Assembly: GCA_964244295.1 (NCBI GenBank)
Contig: CAXTIG010000039.1
Coordinates: forward strand, 9,633-73,632
Reading direction: 5' to 3'
Length of the DNA stretch: 64,000 bases
Source of the DNA: JAJAZB01 sp964244295
GTDB taxonomy: Bacteria; Bacteroidota; Bacteroidia; Cytophagales; Spirosomataceae
Made by a program: the position numbers and the translations under genes. Each line of letters begins with the position of its first letter. The first letter of the stretch is position 1. Shown here in pieces: positions 1 to 7,897 of the stretch. Under the pieces are notes generated by a model. It worked only from the letters and a program-made list of their open reading frames with translations. It was not told where the DNA came from and made no database searches.

Positions 1-696
1 GGAAAGTTGCCCCAGAAACGCGTACTGGTCGCCGCTGGGCAGGGTTTCGGCGTAGTTTATTTTCCGAAAAAGCAGTTGCTGCGCCGAGGCACCCAGGTAC
101 CAGCGGCGGCTGTAGAGCAGGGCACCCACGTGCAAATCGGGCGTGATGGCGTTGATTTTCCCCTGCTGGGCCAGCACGTCCTGCGGGTTGGCGAGCCGGA
201 GCTGGTCGAAGTCGAGCGTGTGCTGGGTAAAGCCGCCCGCCACGCCGACCGAGAGTTTCAAGCGGTTGGTCAGGGGTTGGTGCCAGGCGTAACTCAGGTT
301 GAAACTAGTGCGGCTGGTGGGGCCGGTGCGGTCGCTGAGCAGCAGACCACCGATGCCGTGGTGCCCCGGCCCGGCGGGTTGGTTGTCGAAAATCGGACTT
401 TGGCGTTGCTCGCGTCCGTAGCGGTCGTACACGGGGGCGGTGCTGCTGCGCTCGGACTTGCCCAGGGCCAGGTGGCCGCTGAGGTAAAACGTGACGGGTG
501 CGCCCTCGAAACCCGTCCACTGGTTGCGGTAGCCGGTTTTTACGTCCACAAAATCTTCGGTGCCGCCCAGGGCCGGGTTGAGCAGGTAGCCGTTGAGCAT
601 GTACTGGCTGTACTGCGCCCGCTGCTGGGCCGGGGCCACGCCCAGCCCGAACCACCATCCCAGCAGAATTCCCACGAAACGGTACCGGTTGCCCAT
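1..696 (-). CDS. PorP/SprF family type IX secretion membrane protein (partial, N-terminal 232 residues)
   Basis: Reading the minus strand from the ATG at 696 gives an open frame that runs off the left edge, so only the N-terminal 232 residues are present. A signal peptide (MGNRYRFVGILLGWWFGLG, cleaved near APAQ) is followed by QYSQYMLNGYLLNPALGGTE and YRNQWTGFEGAP, the hallmark opening of the PorP/SprF family. These outer-membrane beta-barrel proteins associate with gliding and type IX secretion machinery; many genomes carry several paralogues, so a direct role in secretion is not certain. The family is Bacteroidota-specific, which helps place the organism. The partners usually found next to porP would lie outside the window. 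Confidence 0.88.
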   Translation of the reverse strand, partial: MGNRYRFVGILLGWWFGLGVAPAQQRAQYSQYMLNGYLLNPALGGTEDFVDVKTGYRNQWTGFEGAPVTFYLSGHLALGKSERSSTAPVYDRYGREQRQSPIFDNQPAGPGHHGIGGLLLSDRTGPTSRTSFNLSYAWHQPLTNRLKLSVGVAGGFTQHTLDFDQLRLANPQDVLAQQGKINAITPDLHVGALLYSRRWYLGASAQQLLFRKINYAETLPSGDQYAFLGQLS

Positions 697-1095
697 GCGT
701 TTAGTTTGCTCCAGAGGTACTAACGAAAAAAGAGGCGGATTACGAAGGTAACAAAATGGGTTTCCCGGAAAACGACAAATAGAACTACTTAGCCGACAAG
801 ATTACCGGCTTGGTCGCAAACCGCCGAAATCGCTCCGATTTGGCTTGGCAACGGAGTGAACTTTGCCCTCACTTGCGAGTTTAACCGGTAGTCTGTCGTT
901 CCGCCACTCCTCAAAAATCGGTCTGATGCGGTAAGTTAAGAGAAAGTACAAGACAGAAATTTGTTGGAAAAATTCAATCCGGTTTTGCAACCTCCCATTC
1001 CGCAAAGACTTATTTCCCCACCGGGCACAGTTTCTTTCAAGAACTTAGGTAGAATCAACTAAGGGTCAATCCCCGCGCACGGCGCAACGAGCATC
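697..1095. other. Intergenic region between porP and the first receptor gene
   Basis: About 400 bases separate two divergent genes. I see no convincing coding region: the one open frame here (802-1005, minus) encodes a peptide without family features or a start-site context. Promoters for both flanking genes should lie here, but no clear TAnnTTTG element with a properly spaced TTG was found. Confidence 0.5.
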
Positions 1096-3942
1096 ATGAA
1101 AACCAGTTTTAATTTCCTTCTTTTTAGTCTGATGGTCGGGTCAGCCCTGGCTCAAGTTCCGGTGGATAGTTCCGGGTCGGGTCAACTGCCCAGGCCGGTT
1201 GTCGTGGCAGATACAACGTTGCCGACATCCGCAGTCGTTTCCGATACGACCCGGCCTCTTCCTTCCGGTGTGCCATCCGCACCGGCCACCGTTCCGAGTG
1301 CGCCAACCCAAGCGGCGCCCGGTTTGGGCGGTCAGCGCCCGGCCCAGCAATCCGCCGCCCTACCCGGTGCAGTTACCGACCCCACGCCACGGGGCAACTC
1401 CCGCATTACGGGCTACGTCGTGGACTCCGCCATCACCAAAGCCGTGGAATTTGCCAGCGTGGCTCTGTTCAGCAAAGCTACCAACAAACCCGTGGACGGA
1501 GCTGCCGCTGACGACAAGGGTAAGTTTACGATCAACCGCGTGGCCGCCGGGGACTATAAAATTCTGATTACGTTTATCGGATTCAACACCAAAACCATCG
1601 ACAACATCCGCGTAGAGCGGGGCCAGACCCTCGACCTCGGCGTGATAAAACTCGGCTCTCAGGTGACTACCCTCGCCGAAGTGACCGTAACCGGGCAGCG
1701 GGCTTTGGTGGAAGAAAAAGTGGACCGGCTCGTGTACAACGCCGACCGGGATGCCCTGGCCAAGGGCGGCGATGCCACGGATATTTTGCGAAAAGTGCCC
1801 CTGCTCTCGGTGGACCTCGACGGCAACGTGCAGTTGCGGGGTAATTCAAACATCCGGGTGTTGATCAACAACAAGCCCAGCACCATCATCGCTCAAAGTG
1901 TGGCCGATGCGCTGAAGCAAATTCCTGCTGACCAGATTAAAACCGTGGAAGTCATCACCAGCCCCTCGGCCAAGTACGACGCCGAAGGGTCGGGTGGGAT
2001 CATCAACATCATTACCAAGAAAAATACGTTGCAGGGGTTGACCCTCAACCTCGATACGGGCTTGGGCAACCGGGGAGCCAACCTGGGCCTCAACGGCAAT
2101 TACCGGAAGGGCAAAATGGGCGTGGGTCTCGGCGGGTTCGGGCGGTATAGCTACAACGTAAAAACCGTTACTTCCTTCGACCAGATCACCCGGGCCAACG
2201 GCACCGAATTTCGCACCAATCAGATCGGCGAAGGAGTCAACAGCGGGGGATTCGGTCGCTATAATCTTAACTTCGACTACGACCTGTCGAAGGAAGAATC
2301 CATCACCGCCTCGATTTCCTACGGGGTGCGTAACCAGTTGAACCAGCAGGATTTTACCATCAGCCGGTTTCAGAACAGCCTGCCGCTCACCCAAACGAAC
2401 CGCAACGTCGATACCAAGGATCTTTCGGGAACGGTAGACATCAACCTCGACTACACCCGGATTTATAAGTCGCAGAAAGAATGGAGCGTTTCGACGCAGT
2501 TTAGCCGGAACAACCGCACCAACAACTTCGACGCTGAACTCTTCAACGGCATCGGTAACTTCACTAGCCGGGAAGGCAACCGCAACAACAGCACCAACCA
2601 GGAAATCACGCTCCAGACCGACTACCAGACGCCCATCAAGACGAATCAACTCGTTGAATTCGGCGCGAAAGGCATTTTCCGGAAAGTGCTCAGCGACTAC
2701 CGTTACCTGGTAGGTACCCCCACGGGCGAGTTTGACGACGATGCCCAACGCCCCGCCGGTTCGCTCGATTACGACCAAAATATTGCCTCCGGCTACCTTT
2801 CGTACACGCTCACGACCAAGAGCAAATACACCTTCAAAGCCGGAGCGCGCTACGAGCACACGTTCATCGAAGCCAGCACCCGCGAGGGCGGCCCGATTTC
2901 GATTCCCGACTATAGCAACCTGGTGCCGAGCATCAACGTGTCGAAAACGTTTAAAGCCAAGACCTTCAAACTGGGTTACAACCGGCGGCTTCAGCGCCCC
3001 GGCATCCGGCAGTTGAACCCCAACTTCAACGCCGCCAACCCGCAGAACATCAGCGTGGGGAATCCGGGTCTGCGGCCCGAACTGACCGACAACTTCGAGT
3101 TGAGCCTGAGTACGTTTTTCAAAAAAACCTACGTCAACTGGTCGGTGTTTACGCGGTTGACCAACAACTCCATCGAAGATTTCCGTCTCCCCGTGAGCAG
3201 CCCGCTGCTGCCTGCCCTGTTGCCCGACCTGGTGCTGCCGCCCAACCTCGACCCCGGCGCTACCGTCTCGACTTTCCAGAACATCGGGCGACAAACGTCG
3301 TACGGTACCAACTTTTTTGGCAACGTCAACATCACGCCCAAATGGCAGTTTGGCGGGGGTTTCGACATTTATTATTCCTTCCTGAGCAACAACGTGCCCA
3401 CACCCGAACTCCGCGCCAGCAACCAGGGCTGGAACTACGGCGGGCGCCTCAACACCAGTTTACAATTCAACAATGGCTGGGCAGCCCAGGCGTTCAGTTT
3501 CTTACGCGGCCGTCAGGTTTTATTGCAGGGCCAGCAAGGAGGTTTCGTGTTCTATTCGGCGGGGGTGAAGAAGGATTTCAAAAACAAAAAAGGAAGCGTG
3601 GGGCTGGCCGCCGAAAACTTCCTGGCCAACAGCTTCAAGGTTCGCAGTTCGTCGGCTTCGGCGCTGTTTACCCAAAACAACCTCGTCGAGCAATTCAATA
3701 CGGGTGTGCGGGTGACCTTCAGCTATCAAATCGGTAAAATGACGATGAACCCACAACCCCGTCGCCGCCGGGGCATCAACAACGACGACGTGAAATCGGG
3801 CGGCGAAGAAGGCGGCGGTGCTCAACCCCAGCAGCAGACCCAACCGCAACCCCAGCAGCAAAACCCGATGGGTGGTGGCCGCCCCGGGGGTGGACGACCC
3901 GGGGGTGGCGGTGGGGGTGGTTTCCGGCCGGGAGGGAAATAG
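1096..3942 (+). CDS. TonB-dependent receptor-like outer membrane beta-barrel protein (OMP_b-brl_3 type)
   Basis: A 948-residue exported protein. Order of parts: signal peptide (residues 1-19, ending ALAQ); a Pro/Ser-rich linker (about 20-95); a carboxypeptidase-regulatory-like beta-sandwich (about 100-190, with GYVVDSAITKAVEFASVALF and IGFNTKTIDNIRV); a plug-like domain (about 195-310, with DILRKVPLLSVDLDGNVQLR and GSGGIINIITKK); then a large barrel. This matches the Bacteroidota family with an OMP_b-brl_3 barrel rather than a classical siderophore receptor. The substrate is unknown. The last 60 residues are odd: an Arg cluster, a Gln-rich stretch and a Gly/Pro tail (GGGRPGGGRPGGGGGGG), low-complexity sequence beyond the expected barrel end. 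A terminator hairpin follows at 3963-3999. Confidence 0.85.
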   Translation: MKTSFNFLLFSLMVGSALAQVPVDSSGSGQLPRPVVVADTTLPTSAVVSDTTRPLPSGVPSAPATVPSAPTQAAPGLGGQRPAQQSAALPGAVTDPTPRGNSRITGYVVDSAITKAVEFASVALFSKATNKPVDGAAADDKGKFTINRVAAGDYKILITFIGFNTKTIDNIRVERGQTLDLGVIKLGSQVTTLAEVTVTGQRALVEEKVDRLVYNADRDALAKGGDATDILRKVPLLSVDLDGNVQLRGNSNIRVLINNKPSTIIAQSVADALKQIPADQIKTVEVITSPSAKYDAEGSGGIINIITKKNTLQGLTLNLDTGLGNRGANLGLNGNYRKGKMGVGLGGFGRYSYNVKTVTSFDQITRANGTEFRTNQIGEGVNSGGFGRYNLNFDYDLSKEESITASISYGVRNQLNQQDFTISRFQNSLPLTQTNRNVDTKDLSGTVDINLDYTRIYKSQKEWSVSTQFSRNNRTNNFDAELFNGIGNFTSREGNRNNSTNQEITLQTDYQTPIKTNQLVEFGAKGIFRKVLSDYRYLVGTPTGEFDDDAQRPAGSLDYDQNIASGYLSYTLTTKSKYTFKAGARYEHTFIEASTREGGPISIPDYSNLVPSINVSKTFKAKTFKLGYNRRLQRPGIRQLNPNFNAANPQNISVGNPGLRPELTDNFELSLSTFFKKTYVNWSVFTRLTNNSIEDFRLPVSSPLLPALLPDLVLPPNLDPGATVSTFQNIGRQTSYGTNFFGNVNITPKWQFGGGFDIYYSFLSNNVPTPELRASNQGWNYGGRLNTSLQFNNGWAAQAFSFLRGRQVLLQGQQGGFVFYSAGVKKDFKNKKGSVGLAAENFLANSFKVRSSSASALFTQNNLVEQFNTGVRVTFSYQIGKMTMNPQPRRRRGINNDDVKSGGEEGGGAQPQQQTQPQPQQQNPMGGGRPGGGRPGGGGGGGFRPGGK

Positions 3943-4051
3943 GGTTTGAAGGTTTGAAAGGAAACCCGCTGGTCGCCCGAAAAGCAACCAGCGGGTTTTT
4001 TGTTGATCCAAAGTGGCACATCGCTCCATCAAACTTTCAAACCTCAAACCC
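3942..4051. terminator. Terminator hairpin nested in a longer imperfect inverted repeat
   Basis: AACCCGCTGGT and its complement (about 3963-3999) form a stem followed by six T, a typical intrinsic terminator for the receptor gene. It is enclosed by a second inverted repeat, GGGTTTGAAGGTTTGAAAG (3942-3960) against CTTTCAAACCTCAAACCC (4034-4051), differing by a one-base deletion. The outer repeat begins at the last base of the receptor stop codon. Confidence 0.7.
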
Positions 4052-4063
4052 AAACCCACCGAC

Positions 4064-4071
4064 TACCTTTG
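4064..4071 (+). promoter_or_regulatory. Putative -7 element TACCTTTG four bases before the pabB start
   Basis: TACCTTTG fits the Bacteroidota -7 consensus TAnnTTTG. It lies four bases before the pabB ATG, so the predicted transcript would begin at or next to the start codon (leaderless). The same spacing occurs at 13917 and at 48821 (minus). No clear -33 TTG is visible here. Confidence 0.45.
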
Positions 4072-4075
4072 CTAA

Positions 4076-5179
4076 ATGAATCCCCGCCAAGCCGCCATCG
4101 AGCGCATGAACGAGTTGGGGAAACGCCGCGAACCGTTTCTGTTCCTGGTCGATTTCGAGGAACAAACCCCGCTCGTGTTGCCGCTGGCAGCCGTTGACCC
4201 GGCTACGCTCCAGTACGATTTCAACGGCCTCAGCAATGCCCCAGAACGGCAGAAGTCCCGCCCGCCCTCGGTCGAAATTCAACCGTTTCCAATTTCGTTT
4301 GAAACCTTTCGCCGGGCGTTCGACCGCGTGCAGGCCGAACTTCACGCGGGCAATACGTTTCTGCTCAACCTCACCGCCCGCACGCCCATCACCCTGCCGC
4401 TAGGCCTCAACGACGTGTTTCGGTTTAGCGAAGCGAAATATAAAATCTGGTGCAAAACCCTGCCTGACAGTACCCGCCTGACAGTACCCCCCACCCCCCC
4501 TAAGTGGGGGACTTTCTTGCCCGATAATTTCAGTAGTGGAGGTGAAAAAGCCCCCTTCTTAGGGAGGGTGGGGGGTACTCCCGTCACCGAATTCGTCTGC
4601 TTCTCCCCCGAACCCTTCGTCTGCGTCGAGGGCAACCGCATCGCGACCTTCCCAATGAAAGGAACGCTCCCCGCCGAGCCAGGAGCACGCGCCCGCTTGC
4701 TAGCCGACCCGAAAGAAGAAGCCGAGCACTACACCATCGTCGATTTACTTCGCAACGACCTCAGTCAAGTGGCCCGGCGGGTGCGCGTCGAGCGGTTTCG
4801 GTACCTCGAAGAAGTCACTACCCACCGGGGGCCGCTCTTGCAGGCCAGTTCGGAACTAGCGGGCGATTTGCCCCAAAACTGGCCCGACACCCTCGGCGAC
4901 TGGCTGTTCCGGCTCCTGCCCGCCGGGTCGGTGTCGGGGGCACCGAAGCAGAAAACGGTGGAAATCATCCGGGAAGTCGAAGGCCAGCCGCGCGGATTTT
5001 ACACGGGCGTAGCGGGGATTTTTGACGGAAAAACCCTCGACAGCGCCGTATTGATTCGATTCATCGAACGCACGGACACGGGCCTGGCCTTCCGCAGTGG
5101 CGGGGGGATCACGTTTCAAAGCGACCCCGAAGCCGAATACCGTGAGTTGCTCGCTAAAATCTATGTCCCGATTTCTTGA
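4076..5179 (+). CDS. pabB: Aminodeoxychorismate synthase component I (PabB)
   Basis: 367 residues of the chorismate-binding family. Chorismate plus glutamine-derived ammonia gives 4-amino-4-deoxychorismate for folate synthesis in the cytosol. Family blocks are FLLNLTARTPI (about 97), FSPEPFVCVEGN with FPMKGT (about 175-195), EAEHYTIVDLLRNDLSQVA (about 220), LLPAGSVSGAPKQKTVEII (about 280), YTGVAGIF and FRSGGGITFQSDPEAEY at the end. An anthranilate synthase is less likely given the short length and the class IV aminotransferase that follows with a 17-base overlap. Oddity: residues about 137-168 (4485-4577) are encoded by a palindromic repeat inserted in frame just before the FSPE block, where other PabB proteins have a short loop. 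The start at 4076 lies four bases after a TACCTTTG box. Confidence 0.9.
   Translation: MNPRQAAIERMNELGKRREPFLFLVDFEEQTPLVLPLAAVDPATLQYDFNGLSNAPERQKSRPPSVEIQPFPISFETFRRAFDRVQAELHAGNTFLLNLTARTPITLPLGLNDVFRFSEAKYKIWCKTLPDSTRLTVPPTPPKWGTFLPDNFSSGGEKAPFLGRVGGTPVTEFVCFSPEPFVCVEGNRIATFPMKGTLPAEPGARARLLADPKEEAEHYTIVDLLRNDLSQVARRVRVERFRYLEEVTTHRGPLLQASSELAGDLPQNWPDTLGDWLFRLLPAGSVSGAPKQKTVEIIREVEGQPRGFYTGVAGIFDGKTLDSAVLIRFIERTDTGLAFRSGGGITFQSDPEAEYRELLAKIYVPIS
4485..4577. repeat. 93-bp palindromic element inside pabB
   Basis: Left arm TACCCCCCACCCCCCC plus TAAGTGGGGGACTTT is answered by an inverted copy ending GGGAGGGTGGGGGGTA, giving roughly 31-bp imperfect arms. The length of 93 is divisible by three and the pabB frame reads through without a stop. 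Just to the left, CCTGACAGTACC occurs twice in tandem, so the element is flanked by more repeat-like sequence. Interrupted C-run/G-run palindromes of this kind are known as dispersed repeats in Bacteroidota; finding one translated inside a core gene is unusual. Confidence 0.75.
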
Positions 5180-5762
5180 AACCATCCGCTGCCAAAACGG
5201 GCGGCTTGAAAACCTGCGCTACCACCAGAAGCGCGTCCGCCGCACTCGGAAAGCGGTTTTTGGCATTACCGATGAGTTGGATTTAGAGGAAATTTTGGTG
5301 GTTCCCCACGGAATCGAACCGGTCCAGACCTTCCGCTGCCGGGTAATTTATGGCCTCGACATCGAATCGGTCGAGTTCATTCCCTACCAAATCCGCCCCA
5401 TCCGTTCGTTAAAACTCGTCCACGCCGACGGCCTCGACTACGCTCTCAAGTACGCCGACCGCCGCGCCCTCGATGTGCTCCGGGCTGGATTATCCGCTGA
5501 CGAAGAAGTTTTGATCGTGAAGGCCGGGTTGATTACCGACACCACCTACGCCAACGTGGCCCTCTTCGACGGCGCGTACTGGTACACACCCGCTCAACCC
5601 CTGCTCGAAGGCACCCGCCGGGCGCAACTCCTGGCCGAAGGCCGCCTCATCCGTGAGCGCTTAGCCCCCGACGATCTCCGGTATTTTCAGAAAATCCGAC
5701 TCCTCAACGCGATGATGAACTGGGAAGAAGGGCCGGAACTATCTACGGATCAGGTCGTTTAG
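5163..5762 (+). CDS. pabC: Class IV aminotransferase, aminodeoxychorismate lyase-like (PabC)
   Basis: 199 residues from the ATG at 5163, which overlaps the end of pabB and gives the natural opening MSRFLETIRCQNG. The fold-type IV PLP pattern is visible: LKYADRRALDVL carries the probable Schiff-base lysine, DEEVLIVKAGLITDTTYANV matches the conserved G-x-I-T-E/D-T-T/S-x-A/S-N block, and YTPAQPLLEGTRRAQLL matches the substrate-pocket block. With PabB next door, the likely reaction is release of pyruvate from aminodeoxychorismate to give 4-aminobenzoate. A D-amino-acid or branched-chain aminotransferase is possible on sequence alone but not on context. The protein is shorter than PabC of E. coli (about 270 residues). 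Confidence 0.8.
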   Translation: MSRFLETIRCQNGRLENLRYHQKRVRRTRKAVFGITDELDLEEILVVPHGIEPVQTFRCRVIYGLDIESVEFIPYQIRPIRSLKLVHADGLDYALKYADRRALDVLRAGLSADEEVLIVKAGLITDTTYANVALFDGAYWYTPAQPLLEGTRRAQLLAEGRLIRERLAPDDLRYFQKIRLLNAMMNWEEGPELSTDQVV

Positions 5763-5866
5763 CGGCTTCTGTTTTTGTATCTTATTTTTTGCCAAAAAAT
5801 AAACGAACTATCATATAATTATAAAATAATTCACTTATACTTGCAGGGTAATCAATCCCTTTCATT

Positions 5867-6106
5867 ATGTCTATCGTGTACCGCATTCATTCACTGGTGC
5901 CGGTTTTCCGACCCGAACCCAATGCCCAGCCCGACCCCTGCCCCGCCCGGCTCGACGACCTTCTGGTGGATGAAGCGCCGGTACACTTCCCCGAAATGCG
6001 TTCACAGTACCTCGACATCCGGCCCGGCGGGTCGGAGCATTCGCTTCAGCCCAAGGAAGCAGAAAGCGACCTGCTGGAGTTTTTCTTTCTCTCCAGTCGG
6101 GGGTAG
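5867..6106 (+). CDS. Small hypothetical protein (79 residues)
   Basis: No family is recognised. The frame encodes a soluble, Pro- and acid-rich peptide (MSIVYRIHSLVPVFRPEP at the start, ESDLLEFFFLSSRG at the end) without a signal peptide or membrane segment. It is preceded by an AT-rich stretch (5776-5866) unlike its surroundings that contains a possible promoter (TTATACTTG near 5835) and it is followed by a terminator-like hairpin, which favours a real transcription unit. An overlapping frame (5775-6110) reads worse. It could be a short regulator or a lineage-specific peptide; no function is claimed. Confidence 0.5.
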   Translation: MSIVYRIHSLVPVFRPEPNAQPDPCPARLDDLLVDEAPVHFPEMRSQYLDIRPGGSEHSLQPKEAESDLLEFFFLSSRG

Positions 6107-6118
6107 TTAAACGCGTCT

Positions 6119-6162
6119 GCTGAAACCCTGCGAGGGTGCAACACTTCGCAGGGTTTTCAGCT
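6119..6162. terminator. Hairpin after the small gene
   Basis: GCTGAAACCCTGCGA and TCGCAGGGTTTTCAGC form inverted arms around an 11-12 base loop, with one extra T in the right arm. It is followed by a short T run (CTTTTC), so it may end transcription of the 79-residue gene. Confidence 0.5.
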
Positions 6163-6240
6163 TTTCTGGCCCAATCCTTGCGGTAGGCTACGCGAATGCC
6201 TTTTTTGCGTAGTTTTGAACAACCGTTTCGTTTGTTTGCC

Positions 6241-6807
6241 ATGAAAACCTTTCTCAGCGTCGCCGCGATTGTAGGTCTGAGCCTCGGCCTTGTGGCATTT
6301 TTGCCAACTAAAACCCCGAACCCGGCCCTCGCCCCCCAAGAAATCCAGTGGCTGAGCATCAGCGAAGCCCACGCCCGGAACCAGAAAGCCCCGCGCAAAT
6401 TCCTTATCGACGTGTACACCGACTGGTGCGGCTGGTGCAAGGTGATGGATAAAAATACCTTCCGCGATGCCCGCGTGGCTGCGTACGTCAACCAGCATTA
6501 CTACGCCGTGAAACTCGACGCCGAGCAACGCGCGCCGATTACATTGGGCGAGCAAAAATTTGAGTTCGTGCCTCAGGGCCAGAAGGGTTACCACCAACTG
6601 GCGGCTTCCCTACTCAACGGGCAGATGAGCTACCCCACAACGGTATTTCTCGACGAACAACTGAAGATGATCCAGCCTTTGCCGGGGTACATGGACGCCA
6701 ACGTATTCCACCAGGTCATCACCTTCATCGGCGACGGGCACTACAAAAACCAGCAGTTCGAGAAGTACAAAGCCGAGACGTACCCGAAGTTGTTTGCGAA
6801 GAAATAA
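6241..6807 (+). CDS. Exported thioredoxin-fold protein with a WCGWC active site
   Basis: 188 residues from the ATG at 6241, chosen because it opens directly with a signal-type sequence (MKTFLSVAAIVGLSLGLVAF). An upstream in-frame start at 6196 would bury it. The mature domain begins near residue 35; DVYTDWCGWCKVMDKNTF is the thioredoxin-like redox motif (CxxC about residues 62-65), and MSYPTTVFLDE carries the cis-proline of the fold. The DUF255/thioredoxin-7-like layout suggests a periplasmic disulfide reductase or isomerase; the partner is unknown. A TAGTTTTG box near 6208 is a candidate promoter. Confidence 0.8.
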   Translation: MKTFLSVAAIVGLSLGLVAFLPTKTPNPALAPQEIQWLSISEAHARNQKAPRKFLIDVYTDWCGWCKVMDKNTFRDARVAAYVNQHYYAVKLDAEQRAPITLGEQKFEFVPQGQKGYHQLAASLLNGQMSYPTTVFLDEQLKMIQPLPGYMDANVFHQVITFIGDGHYKNQQFEKYKAETYPKLFAKK

Positions 6808-6820
6808 ATATTGGGAAAGG

Positions 6821-6888
6821 GTCACGCTGAACGGAGTCGAAGCGCGTCGTCACCCCCGCCGACGCGCTTCGACTCCGTTCAGCGTGAC
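6821..6888. repeat. Palindromic repeat, GAGTCGAAG family, copy 1
   Basis: Perfect 29-bp inverted arms (6821-6849 and 6860-6888) around a 10-base loop. The core ACGGAGTCGAAGCG matches elements at 19023, 24912 and 39551. It lies 13 bases after the stop codon of the thioredoxin-like gene, in front of a separate terminator. Confidence 0.9.
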
Positions 6889-6902
6889 ATCCCATCAAAC
6901 AC

Positions 6903-6937
6903 AAAAACGCCCGACGAAACTTCGCCGGGCGTTTTTC
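6903..6937 (+). terminator. Intrinsic terminator before cysM
   Basis: AAAAACGCCCG...CGGGCGTTTTT forms a short GC stem ending in T residues. It most likely ends the thioredoxin-like transcript and insulates cysM. Confidence 0.8.
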
Positions 6938-6977
6938 ATGTTGCGTTCTAACTCAGTCACTCCACCATTATATTTTC

Positions 6978-7853
6978 ATGGCCACCCTCCTCGATTTCGT
7001 CGGCAATACCCCGCTCGTTGAACTCAAAAAACTGAGTCTAAAACCCAGCGTGCGGATTTTTGGGAAACTCGAAGGCCACAACCCCGGCGGCAGCGTGAAA
7101 GACCGCGCCGCGCACAGCATGATCAAAGGTGCGCTCGACCGGGGCGAAATCAAGGCCGGGAGTCGGCTCATCGAAGCCACCAGCGGCAACACGGGCATTG
7201 CGCTGGCGATGATTGCCCGGTTGTTCGACCTGGAAATTGAACTCGTCATGCCCGAAAATTCGACCCGCGAACGGGTGCTGACGATGGCAGCCTTCGGGGC
7301 CACCGTCACGCTGCTCGACGGCATCGAAACCTGCCGCGATTACGCCGAAGAAAAGGCAGCAACGGGCGAGGCATTTTTGCTCAATCAATTCGCCAACCCC
7401 GACAATTACCTGGCCCACTACCGCACGACCGGTCCCGAAATCTGGCGCGACACGGAGCGCAAAATCACCCATTTCGTCAGTTCAATGGGCACGACGGGCA
7501 CGATTATGGGCACCTCCCGTTTTTTGAAAGAACAAAATCCAGCCATTCAGATTATCGGTTGCCAGCCCACCGAAGGCTCCTCGATTCCGGGCATCCGGCG
7601 CTGGCCGGTGGAGTATTTACCCAAAATCTACGATCCCAGCCGGGTGGATCGCATCCTCGACGTATCGCAGGACGAAGCTACGGAAATGACCCGTAAACTG
7701 GCCCGCGTGGAGGGGGTGTTTGGCGGCATGAGCAGCGGCGGGGCCGTGAGCGCGGCCATCCGCGTGGCCGACGAGTTGGACGAGGGCCTGCTCGTCTGCA
7801 TCATCTGCGACCGGGGCGACCGGTACTTGTCGAGTGAGTTGTTTGGAAAGTGA
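6978..7853 (+). CDS. cysM: Cysteine synthase B (O-acetylserine sulfhydrylase, CysM type)
   Basis: 291 residues of the PLP-dependent fold-type II family; it makes cysteine from O-acetylserine and sulfide or thiosulfate in the cytosol. Visible motifs: NTPLVEL at the start; GGSVKDRAA with the PLP lysine (about residue 38); EATSGNTGIALA for substrate binding; SSMGTTGTIMGTSRFLKE for phosphate binding; and FGGMSSGGAVSAA near the C-terminus. The segment EGSSIPGIRRWPVEYLPKI is typical of CysM rather than CysK. TATATTTTC directly before the ATG may be a promoter giving a very short leader. Confidence 0.92.
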   Translation: MATLLDFVGNTPLVELKKLSLKPSVRIFGKLEGHNPGGSVKDRAAHSMIKGALDRGEIKAGSRLIEATSGNTGIALAMIARLFDLEIELVMPENSTRERVLTMAAFGATVTLLDGIETCRDYAEEKAATGEAFLLNQFANPDNYLAHYRTTGPEIWRDTERKITHFVSSMGTTGTIMGTSRFLKEQNPAIQIIGCQPTEGSSIPGIRRWPVEYLPKIYDPSRVDRILDVSQDEATEMTRKLARVEGVFGGMSSGGAVSAAIRVADELDEGLLVCIICDRGDRYLSSELFGK

Positions 7854-7897
7854 GTGGTTTTTGGTTCTTCTGAATTTTAACCGTAAACCAAAAACGG

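Noticed and set aside
7..723. Long plus-strand open frame at the left edge
   Set aside because: It is the shadow of porP on the other strand; the minus frame carries a signal peptide and the PorP family opening.
802..1005. 67-residue minus frame before the first receptor
   Set aside because: No family features, odd composition, no ribosome or promoter context.
1846..3294. 482-codon minus-strand frame within the first receptor
   Set aside because: Antisense shadow of a GC-rich coding sequence; no start context or family features.
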